From contig JABDCL010000009.1 in assembly GCA_013288135.1 (NCBI GenBank), positions 1-37,962 on the forward strand: a stretch of 37,962 nucleotides of DNA, given 5' to 3'. Positions within the stretch are counted from its first letter, which is position 1; every line of letters starts with the position of its first letter. The stretch is from Gammaproteobacteria bacterium (lineage in GTDB: Bacteria; Pseudomonadota; Gammaproteobacteria; UBA6186; Azoamicaceae). Below are positions 13,973-22,500 of the stretch, piece by piece. The notes under the pieces were generated by a model. It was not told the origin of the DNA. It worked only from the letters and a program-made list of their open reading frames with translations, and did not search any database. Made by a program: the position numbers and the translations under genes.

Positions 13973-16633
13973 TTACACAATAAGTGGATTAGGCTTTTCA
14001 GGATCAATTTGATATTTTTGCATCGCTGCAACAACCTGTTCTACCGGAATTTGTCCATCCTTCGCCAAAGCTTGTAAAGCTGCAATCGTAATATAATAAC
14101 GATCAACTTCAAAAAAATGACGTAATTGACGACGTGTATCACTTCTTCCAAACCCATCAGTTCCTAATACCGTATACTGCTTTGGAATAAATTCTCGAAC
14201 TTGATTAGCATACTGCTTGATATAATCCGTTGCAGCAATCACAGGACCCTTGGTATTTTTTAAACATTGAGTAATAAATGCTTCTCGAGGTTTCTCTTTA
14301 GGATGCAAACGATTCCACCGTTCAACGTCTAATCCATCCCGTCCTAATAGATTAAAACTGGTCACACTCCAAACATCAGAAGCAACAGAGAAATCTTGTT
14401 CTAGCAATTCTGATGCAGCGATGACTTCTCTTAAAATAGTGCCTGAGCCCAACAGTTGAACACGATTTTTTAAATTCGCATCCTCTTTTCCTTTTTTCAA
14501 ACAATACATCCCCTGAATAATGTCCTGTTCCACACCTTCTGGCATATCAGGATGCTCATAATTTTCATTCATGATGGTAATATAATAAAAAATATTTTCC
14601 TTGTGTTCCACCATGCGTTTCATTCCATCATGAATGATAACCGCTAATTCATAAGAAAAAGTGGGATCATAACTATGACAATTAGGAATAGTATTCGCTA
14701 AAATATGACTGTGACCATCTTCATGCTGTAAACCCTCTCCATTTAATGTCGTACGACCTGCGGTAGCACCCATTAAAAATCCCCGTGCTCGAGAATCACC
14801 TGCTGCCCAAGCTAAATCTCCTATTCTCTGAAATCCAAACATAGAATAAAAAATATAAAAAGGAATTAAAGTTATATTATGTGCACTGTACGATGTTGCT
14901 GCTGCTAACCAGGAACAAAAAGATCCTGCTTCATTGATCCCTTCTTCTAATATTTGCCCATCTTTACTTTCTTTATAAAACATCACTTGATCAGAATCGA
15001 CCGGTTCATATAATTGACCTACAGGAGAATAAATTCCCAACTGACGAAACAATCCTTCCATACCAAAAGTACGCGCCTCATCCGGGATAATAGGCACTAT
15101 ACGATTACCCAAGTTCTTATCTTTACATAAAGCAGTGATAAGACGCACAAATGCCATGGTGGTAGAAATCTTGCGTTCAGCAGTTCCCTTAAGAAGCGAT
15201 TCAAAAATAGAAACTGGAGGAATTGTTAAAGTTTCACCTGCTTCTTGTCGTCGATAAGGCATTGGCCCACCCAATGGCTTTCGACATTGACGCAAATACT
15301 GAATTTCCGGGCTATCTTCTGCAGGTCGATAAAAAGGTACTTCCGCTATTTTATCGTCAGGGATCGGAATATTAAATCTATCTTTAAAAGCTTTTAACTG
15401 CTCTGGGGTCATTTTTTTAGTATTGTGGGCAATATTTTGTGCCTCCCCCGCACTTCCTAAACCATATCCTTTCACTGTTTTTGCTAGGATTACTGTCGGA
15501 CGTCCAACATGTTCAATGGCAGCTTTATAAGCAGTATAAACTTTTCTAACATCATGCCCACCCCGATTTAAATGCCATATTTCATCGTCACTCATATCAG
15601 CAACCATGGCTTTTAATTCTGGATACTTCCCAAAAAAATGCTCTCGAGTATAAGCACCACCGCGCGCTTTGTAATTTTGATATTCCCCGTCAACCACTTC
15701 ACTCATTCGTTTTAATAATAATCCTTTAGTATCCTTGGCAAATAAGGGATCCCACAAATTGCCCCAAATTACCTTGATAACATTCCATCCAGCGCCTCTG
15801 AAGATAGACTCGAGTTCTTGAATAATATTGCCATTCCCTCGTACAGGACCATCCAGTCTTTGCAAATTACAATTGACGACAAAAATAAGATTGTCTAATT
15901 TCTCACGTGCCGCAATAGAAAGCGCTCCCAATGATTCCGGCTCATCCATTTCACCATCACCACAAAAACACCAAACATGACGATCTTCAGTTTTTGCAAG
16001 AGATCGCGCTTCTAAATAACGCATGAAACGTGCTTGATAAATAGCCTGTAGTGGTCCCAATCCCATCGATACAGTGGGAAATTGCCAATAATGTGGCATT
16101 AACCAAGGATGAGGATAAGACGAAAGCCCCTCTCCACTGACTTCTTGCCTAAAATGATTTAATTGAGATTCTGACAATACACCTTCTAAAAAAGAACGTG
16201 CATAAATACCTGGAGACGCATGTCCCTGTATGTAGATAAGATCACCAGATTGATTTTCATTCGGAGCATGCCAAAAATAATCAAATCCCACATCATACAA
16301 AGTTGCAGCGGAAGCAAAAGTCCCTATATGACCGCCCAAATCAGGATCAATTTTGCCTGCCCGTACAACCATGGCAACGGCATTCCAACGAACCAGTGAA
16401 CGAATGCGTCTTTCCATGCTGGGATCCCCAGGCATGTCCACTTCTTTAACCACAGGAATGGTGTTCTGATAAGGGGTATTTAAGGATTCCCCAATAACAG
16501 TTCCTGCTTCGCGCGCTTTTTGTAATAATTCTTTAATTAAATAAGCCGCTCGTTCAGGACCTTCTACGGATAATACTGATGCTAAGGCATCTAACCATTC
16601 TTGAGTTTCAATGGGATCAACATCAGATATCAT
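13973..16633 (-). CDS. aceE: Pyruvate dehydrogenase E1 component, homodimeric type
   Basis: Thiamine-diphosphate enzyme that decarboxylates pyruvate and acetylates the lipoyl group of AceF. The 886 residues match the E. coli-type single-chain E1 (~887). The N-terminus carries QEWLDALASVLSVEGPERAAYLI; the TPP motif runs from GDGEMDEPES (225-234) to the NCN triplet (254-256), then QRLDGPVRGNG. Also visible are IPDEARTFGMEGLFRQLGIY, GATAGRTTLNGEGLQHEDGHS and, near the C-terminus, VLGTDGFGRSDTRRQLRHFFEVD. The ATG is preceded by a purine-rich GAGAGA. It lies 12 bases after ampD on the same strand and before aceF, so the complex may share transcripts with ampD. Confidence 0.98.
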   Translation of the reverse strand: MISDVDPIETQEWLDALASVLSVEGPERAAYLIKELLQKAREAGTVIGESLNTPYQNTIPVVKEVDMPGDPSMERRIRSLVRWNAVAMVVRAGKIDPDLGGHIGTFASAATLYDVGFDYFWHAPNENQSGDLIYIQGHASPGIYARSFLEGVLSESQLNHFRQEVSGEGLSSYPHPWLMPHYWQFPTVSMGLGPLQAIYQARFMRYLEARSLAKTEDRHVWCFCGDGEMDEPESLGALSIAAREKLDNLIFVVNCNLQRLDGPVRGNGNIIQELESIFRGAGWNVIKVIWGNLWDPLFAKDTKGLLLKRMSEVVDGEYQNYKARGGAYTREHFFGKYPELKAMVADMSDDEIWHLNRGGHDVRKVYTAYKAAIEHVGRPTVILAKTVKGYGLGSAGEAQNIAHNTKKMTPEQLKAFKDRFNIPIPDDKIAEVPFYRPAEDSPEIQYLRQCRKPLGGPMPYRRQEAGETLTIPPVSIFESLLKGTAERKISTTMAFVRLITALCKDKNLGNRIVPIIPDEARTFGMEGLFRQLGIYSPVGQLYEPVDSDQVMFYKESKDGQILEEGINEAGSFCSWLAAATSYSAHNITLIPFYIFYSMFGFQRIGDLAWAAGDSRARGFLMGATAGRTTLNGEGLQHEDGHSHILANTIPNCHSYDPTFSYELAVIIHDGMKRMVEHKENIFYYITIMNENYEHPDMPEGVEQDIIQGMYCLKKGKEDANLKNRVQLLGSGTILREVIAASELLEQDFSVASDVWSVTSFNLLGRDGLDVERWNRLHPKEKPREAFITQCLKNTKGPVIAATDYIKQYANQVREFIPKQYTVLGTDGFGRSDTRRQLRHFFEVDRYYITIAALQALAKDGQIPVEQVVAAMQKYQIDPEKPNPLIV

Positions 16634-16645
16634 CTTAATCTCTCT

Positions 16646-17197
16646 CTATCTTTTTATCAAATTAGTTAACAAACCCCAATCAAATGAAAACCCCGGATCA
16701 GTTTTTCTCTCAGGAGCAATTGTACTATGACCAACAATCCGATCTCGAGTAATATTAGGATAAACTGACTGTAGAGCAGTAATTAAACCTACTAAAGATT
16801 TATATTGGCTTTCTGTGTACGGTATATCATCTGTCCCCTCTAACTCAATCCCAATTGAGTAATTATTACAGTTTTCTCGACCTTGAAAACAAGAAGCTCC
16901 CGCATGCCAAGCCCTTGCAGTAAAAGGTACATATTGGGTAATTTTACCCTCTCGATTTATTAAACAATGGCTAGAAACCTTAAGATCTCGAATTTCTGTA
17001 AAATAAGGATGAAGGGAAAAATCTAAAGTATTGGTAAAAAAATCATCAATAAAAGAAAACCCAAACTCCCCAGGTGGCAAGCTAATATTATGTATTACGA
17101 GAAGGTCGATCTCAGTACCTTCCGGGCGTATATCAGCATTGGGAGAGGGAAGATAACGAACACCTTCAAGTAAACCAGTTTTAGTGTTAACTAGCAT
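16646..17197 (-). CDS. ampD: 1,6-anhydro-N-acetylmuramyl-L-alanine amidase AmpD
   Basis: Cytosolic zinc amidase that cuts the peptide from anhydro-muropeptides recovered during cell-wall recycling; its loss induces AmpC-type beta-lactamases in species that have AmpR. The 183 residues match the family (~180-190). Zinc ligands fit His36 (LLVIHNISLPPG), His157 and Asp167 (IVGHSTIAPERKTDPG), with Lys165 as the usual catalytic partner; SSHCLINREG, ARAWHAGAS and YSIGIELEG are conserved. There is no signal peptide, separating it from AmiD-type periplasmic amidases. It starts ten bases after the preceding gene and runs into aceE. In E. coli ampD also lies near aceEF-lpd, but divergently. Confidence 0.95.
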   Translation of the reverse strand: MLVNTKTGLLEGVRYLPSPNADIRPEGTEIDLLVIHNISLPPGEFGFSFIDDFFTNTLDFSLHPYFTEIRDLKVSSHCLINREGKITQYVPFTARAWHAGASCFQGRENCNNYSIGIELEGTDDIPYTESQYKSLVGLITALQSVYPNITRDRIVGHSTIAPERKTDPGFSFDWGLLTNLIKR

Positions 17198-17206
17198 CCT
17201 ACCATT

Positions 17207-17731
17207 TTACTGTTGATTTACTATAAATGCTACATCATAAAGCGCTTCATCCCCTTTAAAAATAAAGGTTTGTGGATTACCTGGTTTTTTCATTTCAACC
17301 TCAACGCGTTCTTCAAAAGTAGGGACATCCCATTTTTTCTTGAGTTTCCCTTTCTCGTTTTTCAAAATTAATTCTACACCCCCAATTAAATCATCAGGAT
17401 CCCAAGGGGGGTAATCTTGTTCAACAATCGATAAAATAAGTCTAACTTCTTCTCCTTCTGCTAAAGTACCTGTCCACAAATTAATATCTTTCACGGTTTC
17501 CACATGTTGAGAAAGCCAATGAGTGGGAGATTCTGGGATCCTAATATTTTTTGAATGACCAAGACTGGAATAATAGGTAATATTAAAATAAAACTCATCC
17601 CCACCCCTATCGGAACTTTTTTCAACCTTAATGTTTGATAACTTAACAACTGCAGTCAGTTCTTTAGCATGGAGTCCCATTGCCATAAAAAACATCAAGA
17701 AAAAAAAGGTACCTAACTTTAAAATTCGCAT
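17207..17731 (-). CDS. Exported protein of unknown function, 174 residues
   Basis: I do not recognise a named family. A signal peptide (MRILKLGTFFFLMFFMAMGLHA, cut about residue 22) leads to a mostly beta-strand-like domain of ~150 residues. An acidic segment (EQDYPPWDPDDLIGGVEL, about 105-122) resembles the calcium-binding loop of C2-like domains, and the domain starts and ends with KLSNIKVEKSS and DVAFIVNQ, but a C2 assignment is only a suggestion. There are no cysteines in the mature part. The ATG has AGAGGA six bases upstream. It lies between the HD phosphohydrolase gene and ampD, ten bases from the latter, so it is probably in the same transcript. A periplasmic location is likely. Confidence 0.8.
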   Translation of the reverse strand: MRILKLGTFFFLMFFMAMGLHAKELTAVVKLSNIKVEKSSDRGGDEFYFNITYYSSLGHSKNIRIPESPTHWLSQHVETVKDINLWTGTLAEGEEVRLILSIVEQDYPPWDPDDLIGGVELILKNEKGKLKKKWDVPTFEERVEVEMKKPGNPQTFIFKGDEALYDVAFIVNQQ

Positions 17732-17744
17732 ATTTTTCCTCTAA

Positions 17745-19067
17745 TTAAAAACATTCTAAACGGCACATTAAATCCTTTATTGGTTTTTGAGACAATAAGT
17801 TTGTATCTAAATAAAAATAATATAGGGATTCCTTCTGATTTACTAGGGCATCCATCAATAAAGAAAATTGAGTAATTTCAATTGGCCCCTTGTCTTTTAC
17901 AAGAATTTTTTCTTTACTATCTTCATAGGTTATAAATTTACCCCCTTCTAATCCCACTTGCCAAAATGCATAATCATGATCTTTTTTAAAAGTTTCAACA
18001 ATACTAAGAGCTATCGTTTCTTTACCTTTTGGAATTCGAAAAATTTTAGGCAATTTTCTATGATAAAGTCTTTCCCCTAAATCGACCACTTTTTGCGGCA
18101 ATCCTTTTTGATTAGAAACCACCGTTTCAATCCACTGATAAATCATATGATCGGTTAATCGTTTATATACATCAAAATAAGATTTCATAAACTGAAGCTT
18201 GTTAATTTTTTTATCACGATATTGTGCAAGACCTTCCAAGAATTTTTTTAACAAGGGAGGACACAATGCTTGCATGGAAGACTCTTGAATACTCGCACAA
18301 CATTCAGCCAAAAAAGCCATCGTCAACGACTGCAGCAGATATATAATAGGATGATGATAAACACTTTGCGTCATTAAACGTCTGGCCATTAAAAAACTTT
18401 CTACAGCACCAATACCCTTAAAAGAAACACCCAATCGCAATCTATTTTCGTTATCTGTGATAGCTACCATACAATGCAGCAACCAATTTAAATCGTATTT
18501 GCCGTAAGATACTCCACAAAAATAACTGTCCCTTAACAAATAGTCCAATCTATCTGCATCTAATTGAGAAGAAATCAGATCACTAATAAATTGAAACTCC
18601 CCTTGCAAATTTTCAGATTTAGTCATTAATGGCAGAATAACTTTTAGAGTTTCTGAATCGAGAACATGGCTAATTTCTTCGACAAAATAAGGGGTCCAAT
18701 CTTCATGCGTAATACTGGTAAGGCCCACTTCTTGTGTTAACCGTTCAAAAGCATGAGAAAACGGACCATGTCCCATATCATGTAGCAAAGAAATCAACAT
18801 CACAATCCATTGCCATTCTCGTTTTTTCTCTAATGGCAAAGTTTGTTCTATAATACGATTCGCTAAAAATGCAACACCCAATGAATGATTAAATCGTGTG
18901 TGAACTGCACCCGGAAATACTAAATCTCCCATTCCTAACTGTTTAATATGCCTTAAACGTTGAAAAAGTGGGTGATTTATAATGGTACGAATGGATTGAC
19001 TATTTGAATCAGCAAACTCCATCACACCATGAATGGGATCATTTATAACCAGGTTATGAGTTTTCAT
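17745..19067 (-). CDS. HD-domain phosphohydrolase (COG1078-like)
   Basis: Metal-dependent hydrolase of the HD superfamily, probably acting on nucleotides in the cytosol; related to dNTP triphosphohydrolases and SAMHD1. I start it at the ATG of MKTHNLVINDPIHG (440 residues), preceded by GGAAT, instead of a TTG four codons upstream. The family opening NDPIHG is followed by HPLFQRLRHIKQLG, HTRFNHSLG with His61, the HD pair His96-Asp97 in LLHDMGHGPFSHAFE, and DADRLDYLLRDSYFCG with the distal Asp. A C-terminal half of ~200 residues is less conserved. The substrate cannot be told from sequence. It lies within a co-directional run of genes leading to ampD-aceE. Confidence 0.9.
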   Translation of the reverse strand: MKTHNLVINDPIHGVMEFADSNSQSIRTIINHPLFQRLRHIKQLGMGDLVFPGAVHTRFNHSLGVAFLANRIIEQTLPLEKKREWQWIVMLISLLHDMGHGPFSHAFERLTQEVGLTSITHEDWTPYFVEEISHVLDSETLKVILPLMTKSENLQGEFQFISDLISSQLDADRLDYLLRDSYFCGVSYGKYDLNWLLHCMVAITDNENRLRLGVSFKGIGAVESFLMARRLMTQSVYHHPIIYLLQSLTMAFLAECCASIQESSMQALCPPLLKKFLEGLAQYRDKKINKLQFMKSYFDVYKRLTDHMIYQWIETVVSNQKGLPQKVVDLGERLYHRKLPKIFRIPKGKETIALSIVETFKKDHDYAFWQVGLEGGKFITYEDSKEKILVKDKGPIEITQFSLLMDALVNQKESLYYFYLDTNLLSQKPIKDLMCRLECF

Positions 19068-19097
19068 AGGGTATTCCAAATAGTATTTTATGGAACA

Positions 19098-20135
19098 CTA
19101 TAACATCCTTTTTCTTTGAACTTCTTGGTAAAGCACCCTCGCCAAATTATCCAGCAACAATGCAATTTCAATGTTTGGATTTGCAGCTCGACCCATTCCC
19201 TCTACACTAAACCCTTGCTTTAATAACTGAGCTTCTAAAAAAGCATTCGTTAATGTTAACTGCTGATAGTAAATATAGGGATTATTCGAAACAGATAAAC
19301 AGTGTCCCGGTTTAGCATCTGGGTTCTCTTGTAACCATGTAACAATCGTATCATACGTATGTGGACGAGCTAATCCGTCGCGTAATATCTTAGGTTTAGG
19401 AGCGTTAATAAAAACTATCGGGAGCGCACGAATTTCACTTGGGATATCCAATTGTTCCCAGATAAATCGAGCTGCTTCATATTCATTTTTTGGTAAATCA
19501 CTGGGCACTTGCCAATTTGGTCGTTTCTTATAAGGATAAGGATCCAACAACAGTTTTTGATCTTCTTCAGGATATAACGCCCTATCCCCAGTCAAAAAAA
19601 CAATTTGAACATTTTTAGTCAAATTGAGTGGATGTTGTTGATTTGTGTTTGTGAATGCATTAACAAAAGACATCACTCGATCACGCATGCCCTTTACTGT
19701 AGATCCATTAATGAAAACATAATCGATGGGTTTGTTACTCGGGAACACCTCATCAATATCTCCTATTTTTTTAAAGAGTGCTCTTACCTCTTTAGTATCA
19801 TAGGGTGAAAATTGTTTGTTAAACTCTGCTATGTCGCGTCTTTCAACACCTGCAGGTCGCTTAAATTTTTCTTGGGCCAATGTGTTTAGATCATCTAGGT
19901 TAATGGGTTTAGTGTACTTATTAGTATCATTTGTATCCTGCAAAATTGCTTGCAGAGTTTCTTCGGGAATTGTTTTAGAATCTTGCAAAATAGGTGCAAA
20001 TTTTTTAAAAATCATAATTACTTCAGGTAAAGGGTTACCTTTTTCATCTATTACTTTTGCGTTCACTGAATATGATGACATAAAAATCATTACGATAATA
20101 AAAAGATTGCCAATTTTTAGTTTTAAGTCTAACAC
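19098..20135 (-). CDS. Exported protein of unknown function, possible DUF218-like fold
   Basis: A 345-residue protein starting at GTG (an AGGAG lies about 11 bases upstream). A signal peptide (to about residue 26, ending SYSVNA) leads to a helical segment, then an alpha/beta domain from about residue 130 with DYVFINGSTVKGMRDRV, NVQIVFLTGDRALYPEE, NEYEAARFIWEQL and RPHTYDTIVTW, then HCLSVSNNPYIYYQQLTL. The sequence of strand, loop and helix motifs (ING..., LTGDRALYPEE, E..A..I) resembles the YdcF/SanA (DUF218) fold seen in envelope proteins, but I am not certain. It begins 14 bases after the membrane protein gene, suggesting a functional pair. The mature protein has a single Cys. Confidence 0.75.
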   Translation of the reverse strand: MLDLKLKIGNLFIIVMIFMSSYSVNAKVIDEKGNPLPEVIMIFKKFAPILQDSKTIPEETLQAILQDTNDTNKYTKPINLDDLNTLAQEKFKRPAGVERRDIAEFNKQFSPYDTKEVRALFKKIGDIDEVFPSNKPIDYVFINGSTVKGMRDRVMSFVNAFTNTNQQHPLNLTKNVQIVFLTGDRALYPEEDQKLLLDPYPYKKRPNWQVPSDLPKNEYEAARFIWEQLDIPSEIRALPIVFINAPKPKILRDGLARPHTYDTIVTWLQENPDAKPGHCLSVSNNPYIYYQQLTLTNAFLEAQLLKQGFSVEGMGRAANPNIEIALLLDNLARVLYQEVQRKRML

Positions 20136-20149
20136 TTGCGTTTTAACTC

Positions 20150-21718
20150 CTATTCAAAGCAATTTTCATTATACGGTTTTTTAAGAGTTAAGTCTTTTTT
20201 TTCAAGACACCATAACATCCCTCTATTTATAATCGATTCAAAAAATAGTTGAAATAGGCCTAAAACTAACGTTAACGCAATAAAAAGTAAAAGGTTATGA
20301 TACCCTATAACAAAATAAGGCATAATGATCATTCCTTCTAGTGAAATTAAAGCGCCTATACTAAAGAAAGCAACCAGAAAAAACACAATACCAATATTCC
20401 AAAAGGACCAACATAATAAACCTAAAAATACACACATGATAAATAAATAGAAATAAACCTTACCATCGTTAATATAATCACAAAATAGTCCTACGATTTT
20501 AATTAAATTTGATTGTTCCATGTTTTTTTTATATCCATAAAAATCTCTTAATAGAGCCCGAGATTTATTAATATAAATTTCAAGCATTTCTGAAGGATAA
20601 AAAAGCCAAAGTTTTGCGTAGTAAATCCATAAAGCACTTTCGTAATTCTTATCCAAATAATTAATATTGGGATCTATCTTTCGAGCCGGAATAAGTCCAG
20701 AATAATCATCCCCCCAAATAAAACCCTCTCTTTTAGCAAGTTCATTTTCAGGAACGGATAAAGATAATAGCAATGAATGAGCTACAACATGATAAGTATG
20801 AGCGTACTCAGTAGTGGCAGGTAAAGAAGCTATAAATGACCGTTGGAAAACATTATACCCTAACAAAAATGTACATAGAGAAATAGCAGGCAATAACATT
20901 TTCCATTTCTTGGAAAAACCAAAATCTCTTTTAATATCAAACCAAGAAAAACAGCAATAAAGAAAAAAACAACAAAACACCAATGGTAAATAACTGGTTC
21001 GTACATTTATAATAAAGGCTCCACCAAAACCTATTAAAAAACCTACACAAACAACAGGAACCAACCGCTTATGTAATTTAAGATCTAATGCTAATGCAAT
21101 AAAAGCAATAAGCACCACAGGTAGTGGCAAAAGAAAAGAATACATGGAATAAACATATAATAAATGAACATGATAAAGAATAATGATTGCAAGATTTGAA
21201 AGAAATAACCCTAAAACCAAACTGATCCCTAAATGCAATAGAACAAAAATAAAAAATAAAACACAGATAAATCTTAAAATAACTAAAGAATCTCCTAACC
21301 CTTTCAATGTAATATTAGGATTTATCTTGATTATTGCTGTTAATGTATACATAAGGGAATATTCTTCATGCGCATTAATTGGCCTTACATTCTCACAATA
21401 AGTATTTTTTGTTCCTGCCAATAATGTTGGTATCGTAGATATACGGGTATTTAAAGGAGCGGTGATCAGAAAATCCACTAACGAGTCAGAGTATGCAATT
21501 TTATGACATAATGCATTGTTTATTGACAATGCTAAAGCACCAGCAGTGTGCAAATCCACTGGTCCTTGTTCTTTAACTGGATTATCTAGATATTTTTGAG
21601 ACAATATAATCGTACAAAATGCAATCACAAGAAGTGCAAAAATTGATTCCTTCCAAGAACGTTGTTGATTTTGTTTGAAGCGAGAAACAAATACCCATTT
21701 TAAAAAATGAGTGTTCAT
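20150..21718 (-). CDS. Polytopic inner-membrane protein of unknown function
   Basis: A 522-residue protein with about ten predicted membrane helices: one near 28-45, a cluster from about 150 to 300, and a final group from about 410 to 500. Two long non-membrane loops stand out, at about 50-140 and about 310-400 (NELAKREGFIWGDDYSGL... to KKNMEQSN). The layout, with large loops between helices, resembles GT-C glycosyltransferases or O-antigen-type proteins, but I see no diagnostic motif, so the function is open. The ATG has a strong ribosome site (AAAGGAG, eight bases upstream). It is the first gene of a leftward series that continues to lpd, and it is very AT-rich. Confidence 0.8.
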   Translation of the reverse strand: MNTHFLKWVFVSRFKQNQQRSWKESIFALLVIAFCTIILSQKYLDNPVKEQGPVDLHTAGALALSINNALCHKIAYSDSLVDFLITAPLNTRISTIPTLLAGTKNTYCENVRPINAHEEYSLMYTLTAIIKINPNITLKGLGDSLVILRFICVLFFIFVLLHLGISLVLGLFLSNLAIIILYHVHLLYVYSMYSFLLPLPVVLIAFIALALDLKLHKRLVPVVCVGFLIGFGGAFIINVRTSYLPLVFCCFFLYCCFSWFDIKRDFGFSKKWKMLLPAISLCTFLLGYNVFQRSFIASLPATTEYAHTYHVVAHSLLLSLSVPENELAKREGFIWGDDYSGLIPARKIDPNINYLDKNYESALWIYYAKLWLFYPSEMLEIYINKSRALLRDFYGYKKNMEQSNLIKIVGLFCDYINDGKVYFYLFIMCVFLGLLCWSFWNIGIVFFLVAFFSIGALISLEGMIIMPYFVIGYHNLLLFIALTLVLGLFQLFFESIINRGMLWCLEKKDLTLKKPYNENCFE

Positions 21719-21766
21719 TTGGTAACTCCTTTATAAATTTATAAAAAATGTGTTTTTCTCAACCAT

Positions 21767-21798
21767 AAAAAACCCCCAAGCTTAAGTAAGCCTGAGAG
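21767..21798 (-). terminator. Rho-independent terminator after the repeat-protein gene
   Basis: On the minus strand the stem CAGGCTT/AAGCTTG (one G-T pair, loop ACTT) is followed by GGGG and six T. It lies about 50 bases after the stop of the TPGMGTGHGHA protein gene and separates it from the next leftward unit. Confidence 0.7.
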
Positions 21799-21809
21799 TT
21801 TCCATTACT

Positions 21810-21833
21810 CACACATTACAATTGTAATGTGTG
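21810..21833. repeat. Perfect 24-base palindrome
   Basis: CACACATTACAA followed by its exact reverse complement, with no spacer. It lies between the stop codon of the repeat protein (21852-21850) and the terminator at 21767-21798. It could be an RNA hairpin protecting the mRNA end or a protein-binding site. Confidence 0.85.
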
Positions 21834-21849
21834 CCGCTTATTATGCAGA

Positions 21850-22500
21850 CTAAGGACTGGGGCTACTCCCTGGTCCACGTGAACCCATTCCAGGTGCGTG
21901 GCCAGTACCCATTCCAGGTGTTGACATTCCAGATTTTCCGGGTGTCCAAGTTGAACCCATTCCAGGTGTTGCGTGGCCGTGGCCAGTGCCCATTCCAGGT
22001 GTTGCATGGCCGTGACCAGTGCCCATTCCAGGTGTTGCATGGCCGTGACCAGTGCCCATTCCAGGTGTTGCGTGGCCAGTGCCCATTCCAGGTGTTGCAT
22101 GGCCGTGGCCAGTGCCCATTCCAGGTGTTGCATGGCCGTGGCCAGTGCCCATTCCAGGTGTTGCATGGCCATGGCCAGTACCCATTCCAGGTGTTGCATG
22201 GCCATGGCCAGTGCCCATTCCAGGTGTTGCATGGCCATGGCCAGTGCCCATTCCAGGTGTTGCATGGCCATGGCCAGTGCCCATTCCAGGTGTTGCATGG
22301 CCATGACCAGTGCCCATTCCAGGTGTCGACATTTGAATAACTACATCTTCCTTTGTTATTCCAAAGTCACTTGATTTAAAAGCAAAATTTGATTGAAAAG
22401 ACCAGATGGAAAGCACACCAAATAACACAGCGCCACTTACTAACCAAATATTTTTCTTTTCAATTTGTGAATCTTTTTTGATTATTGACATCGCAACCAT
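21850..22500 (-). CDS. Membrane-anchored protein with TPGMGTGHGHA tandem repeats
   Basis: A 216-residue protein of unknown function. Residues 1-17 are charged, about 18-38 form one membrane helix (IWLVSGAVLFGVLSIWSF), and the rest should lie in the periplasm. From about residue 58 the 11-residue unit TPGMGTGHGHA is repeated: ten full units plus one short TPGMGTGHA, closed by another TPGMG and a degenerate tail (STPGMGTGHAPGMGSRG). The regularly spaced Met and His suggest binding of copper, nickel or zinc, but this is inference. Such Gly/His repeats also occur in surface and silk-like proteins. The ATG has AGGGG about eight bases upstream. It appears to be a single-gene unit with its own terminator. 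The array is open in most frames, but only this frame has a ribosome site and membrane helix. Confidence 0.8.
   Translation of the reverse strand: MVAMSIIKKDSQIEKKNIWLVSGAVLFGVLSIWSFQSNFAFKSSDFGITKEDVVIQMSTPGMGTGHGHATPGMGTGHGHATPGMGTGHGHATPGMGTGHGHATPGMGTGHGHATPGMGTGHGHATPGMGTGHGHATPGMGTGHATPGMGTGHGHATPGMGTGHGHATPGMGTGHGHATPGMGSTWTPGKSGMSTPGMGTGHAPGMGSRGPGSSPSP
21956..22330 (-). repeat. 33-base tandem repeat array (about 11 units)
   Basis: Units read on the plus strand as CCCATTCCAGGTGTTGCATG followed by GCCATGGCCAGTG. There are ten 33-base units and one 27-base unit lacking six bases, with a partial unit at the end. Units differ mainly by silent C/T or A/G changes and form runs of like variants, a sign of recent duplication and conversion. 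The lengths keep the reading frame, so copy number can change without breaking the gene. Confidence 0.95.

Noticed and set aside
21956-22330. CRISPR array
   Set aside because: Units are directly adjacent with no unique spacers, and the array is coding with frame-preserving unit lengths.
21831-22374. Long plus-strand open frames across the tandem array
   Set aside because: They result from a stop-free 33-base unit; none has a ribosome site or a non-repeat domain.
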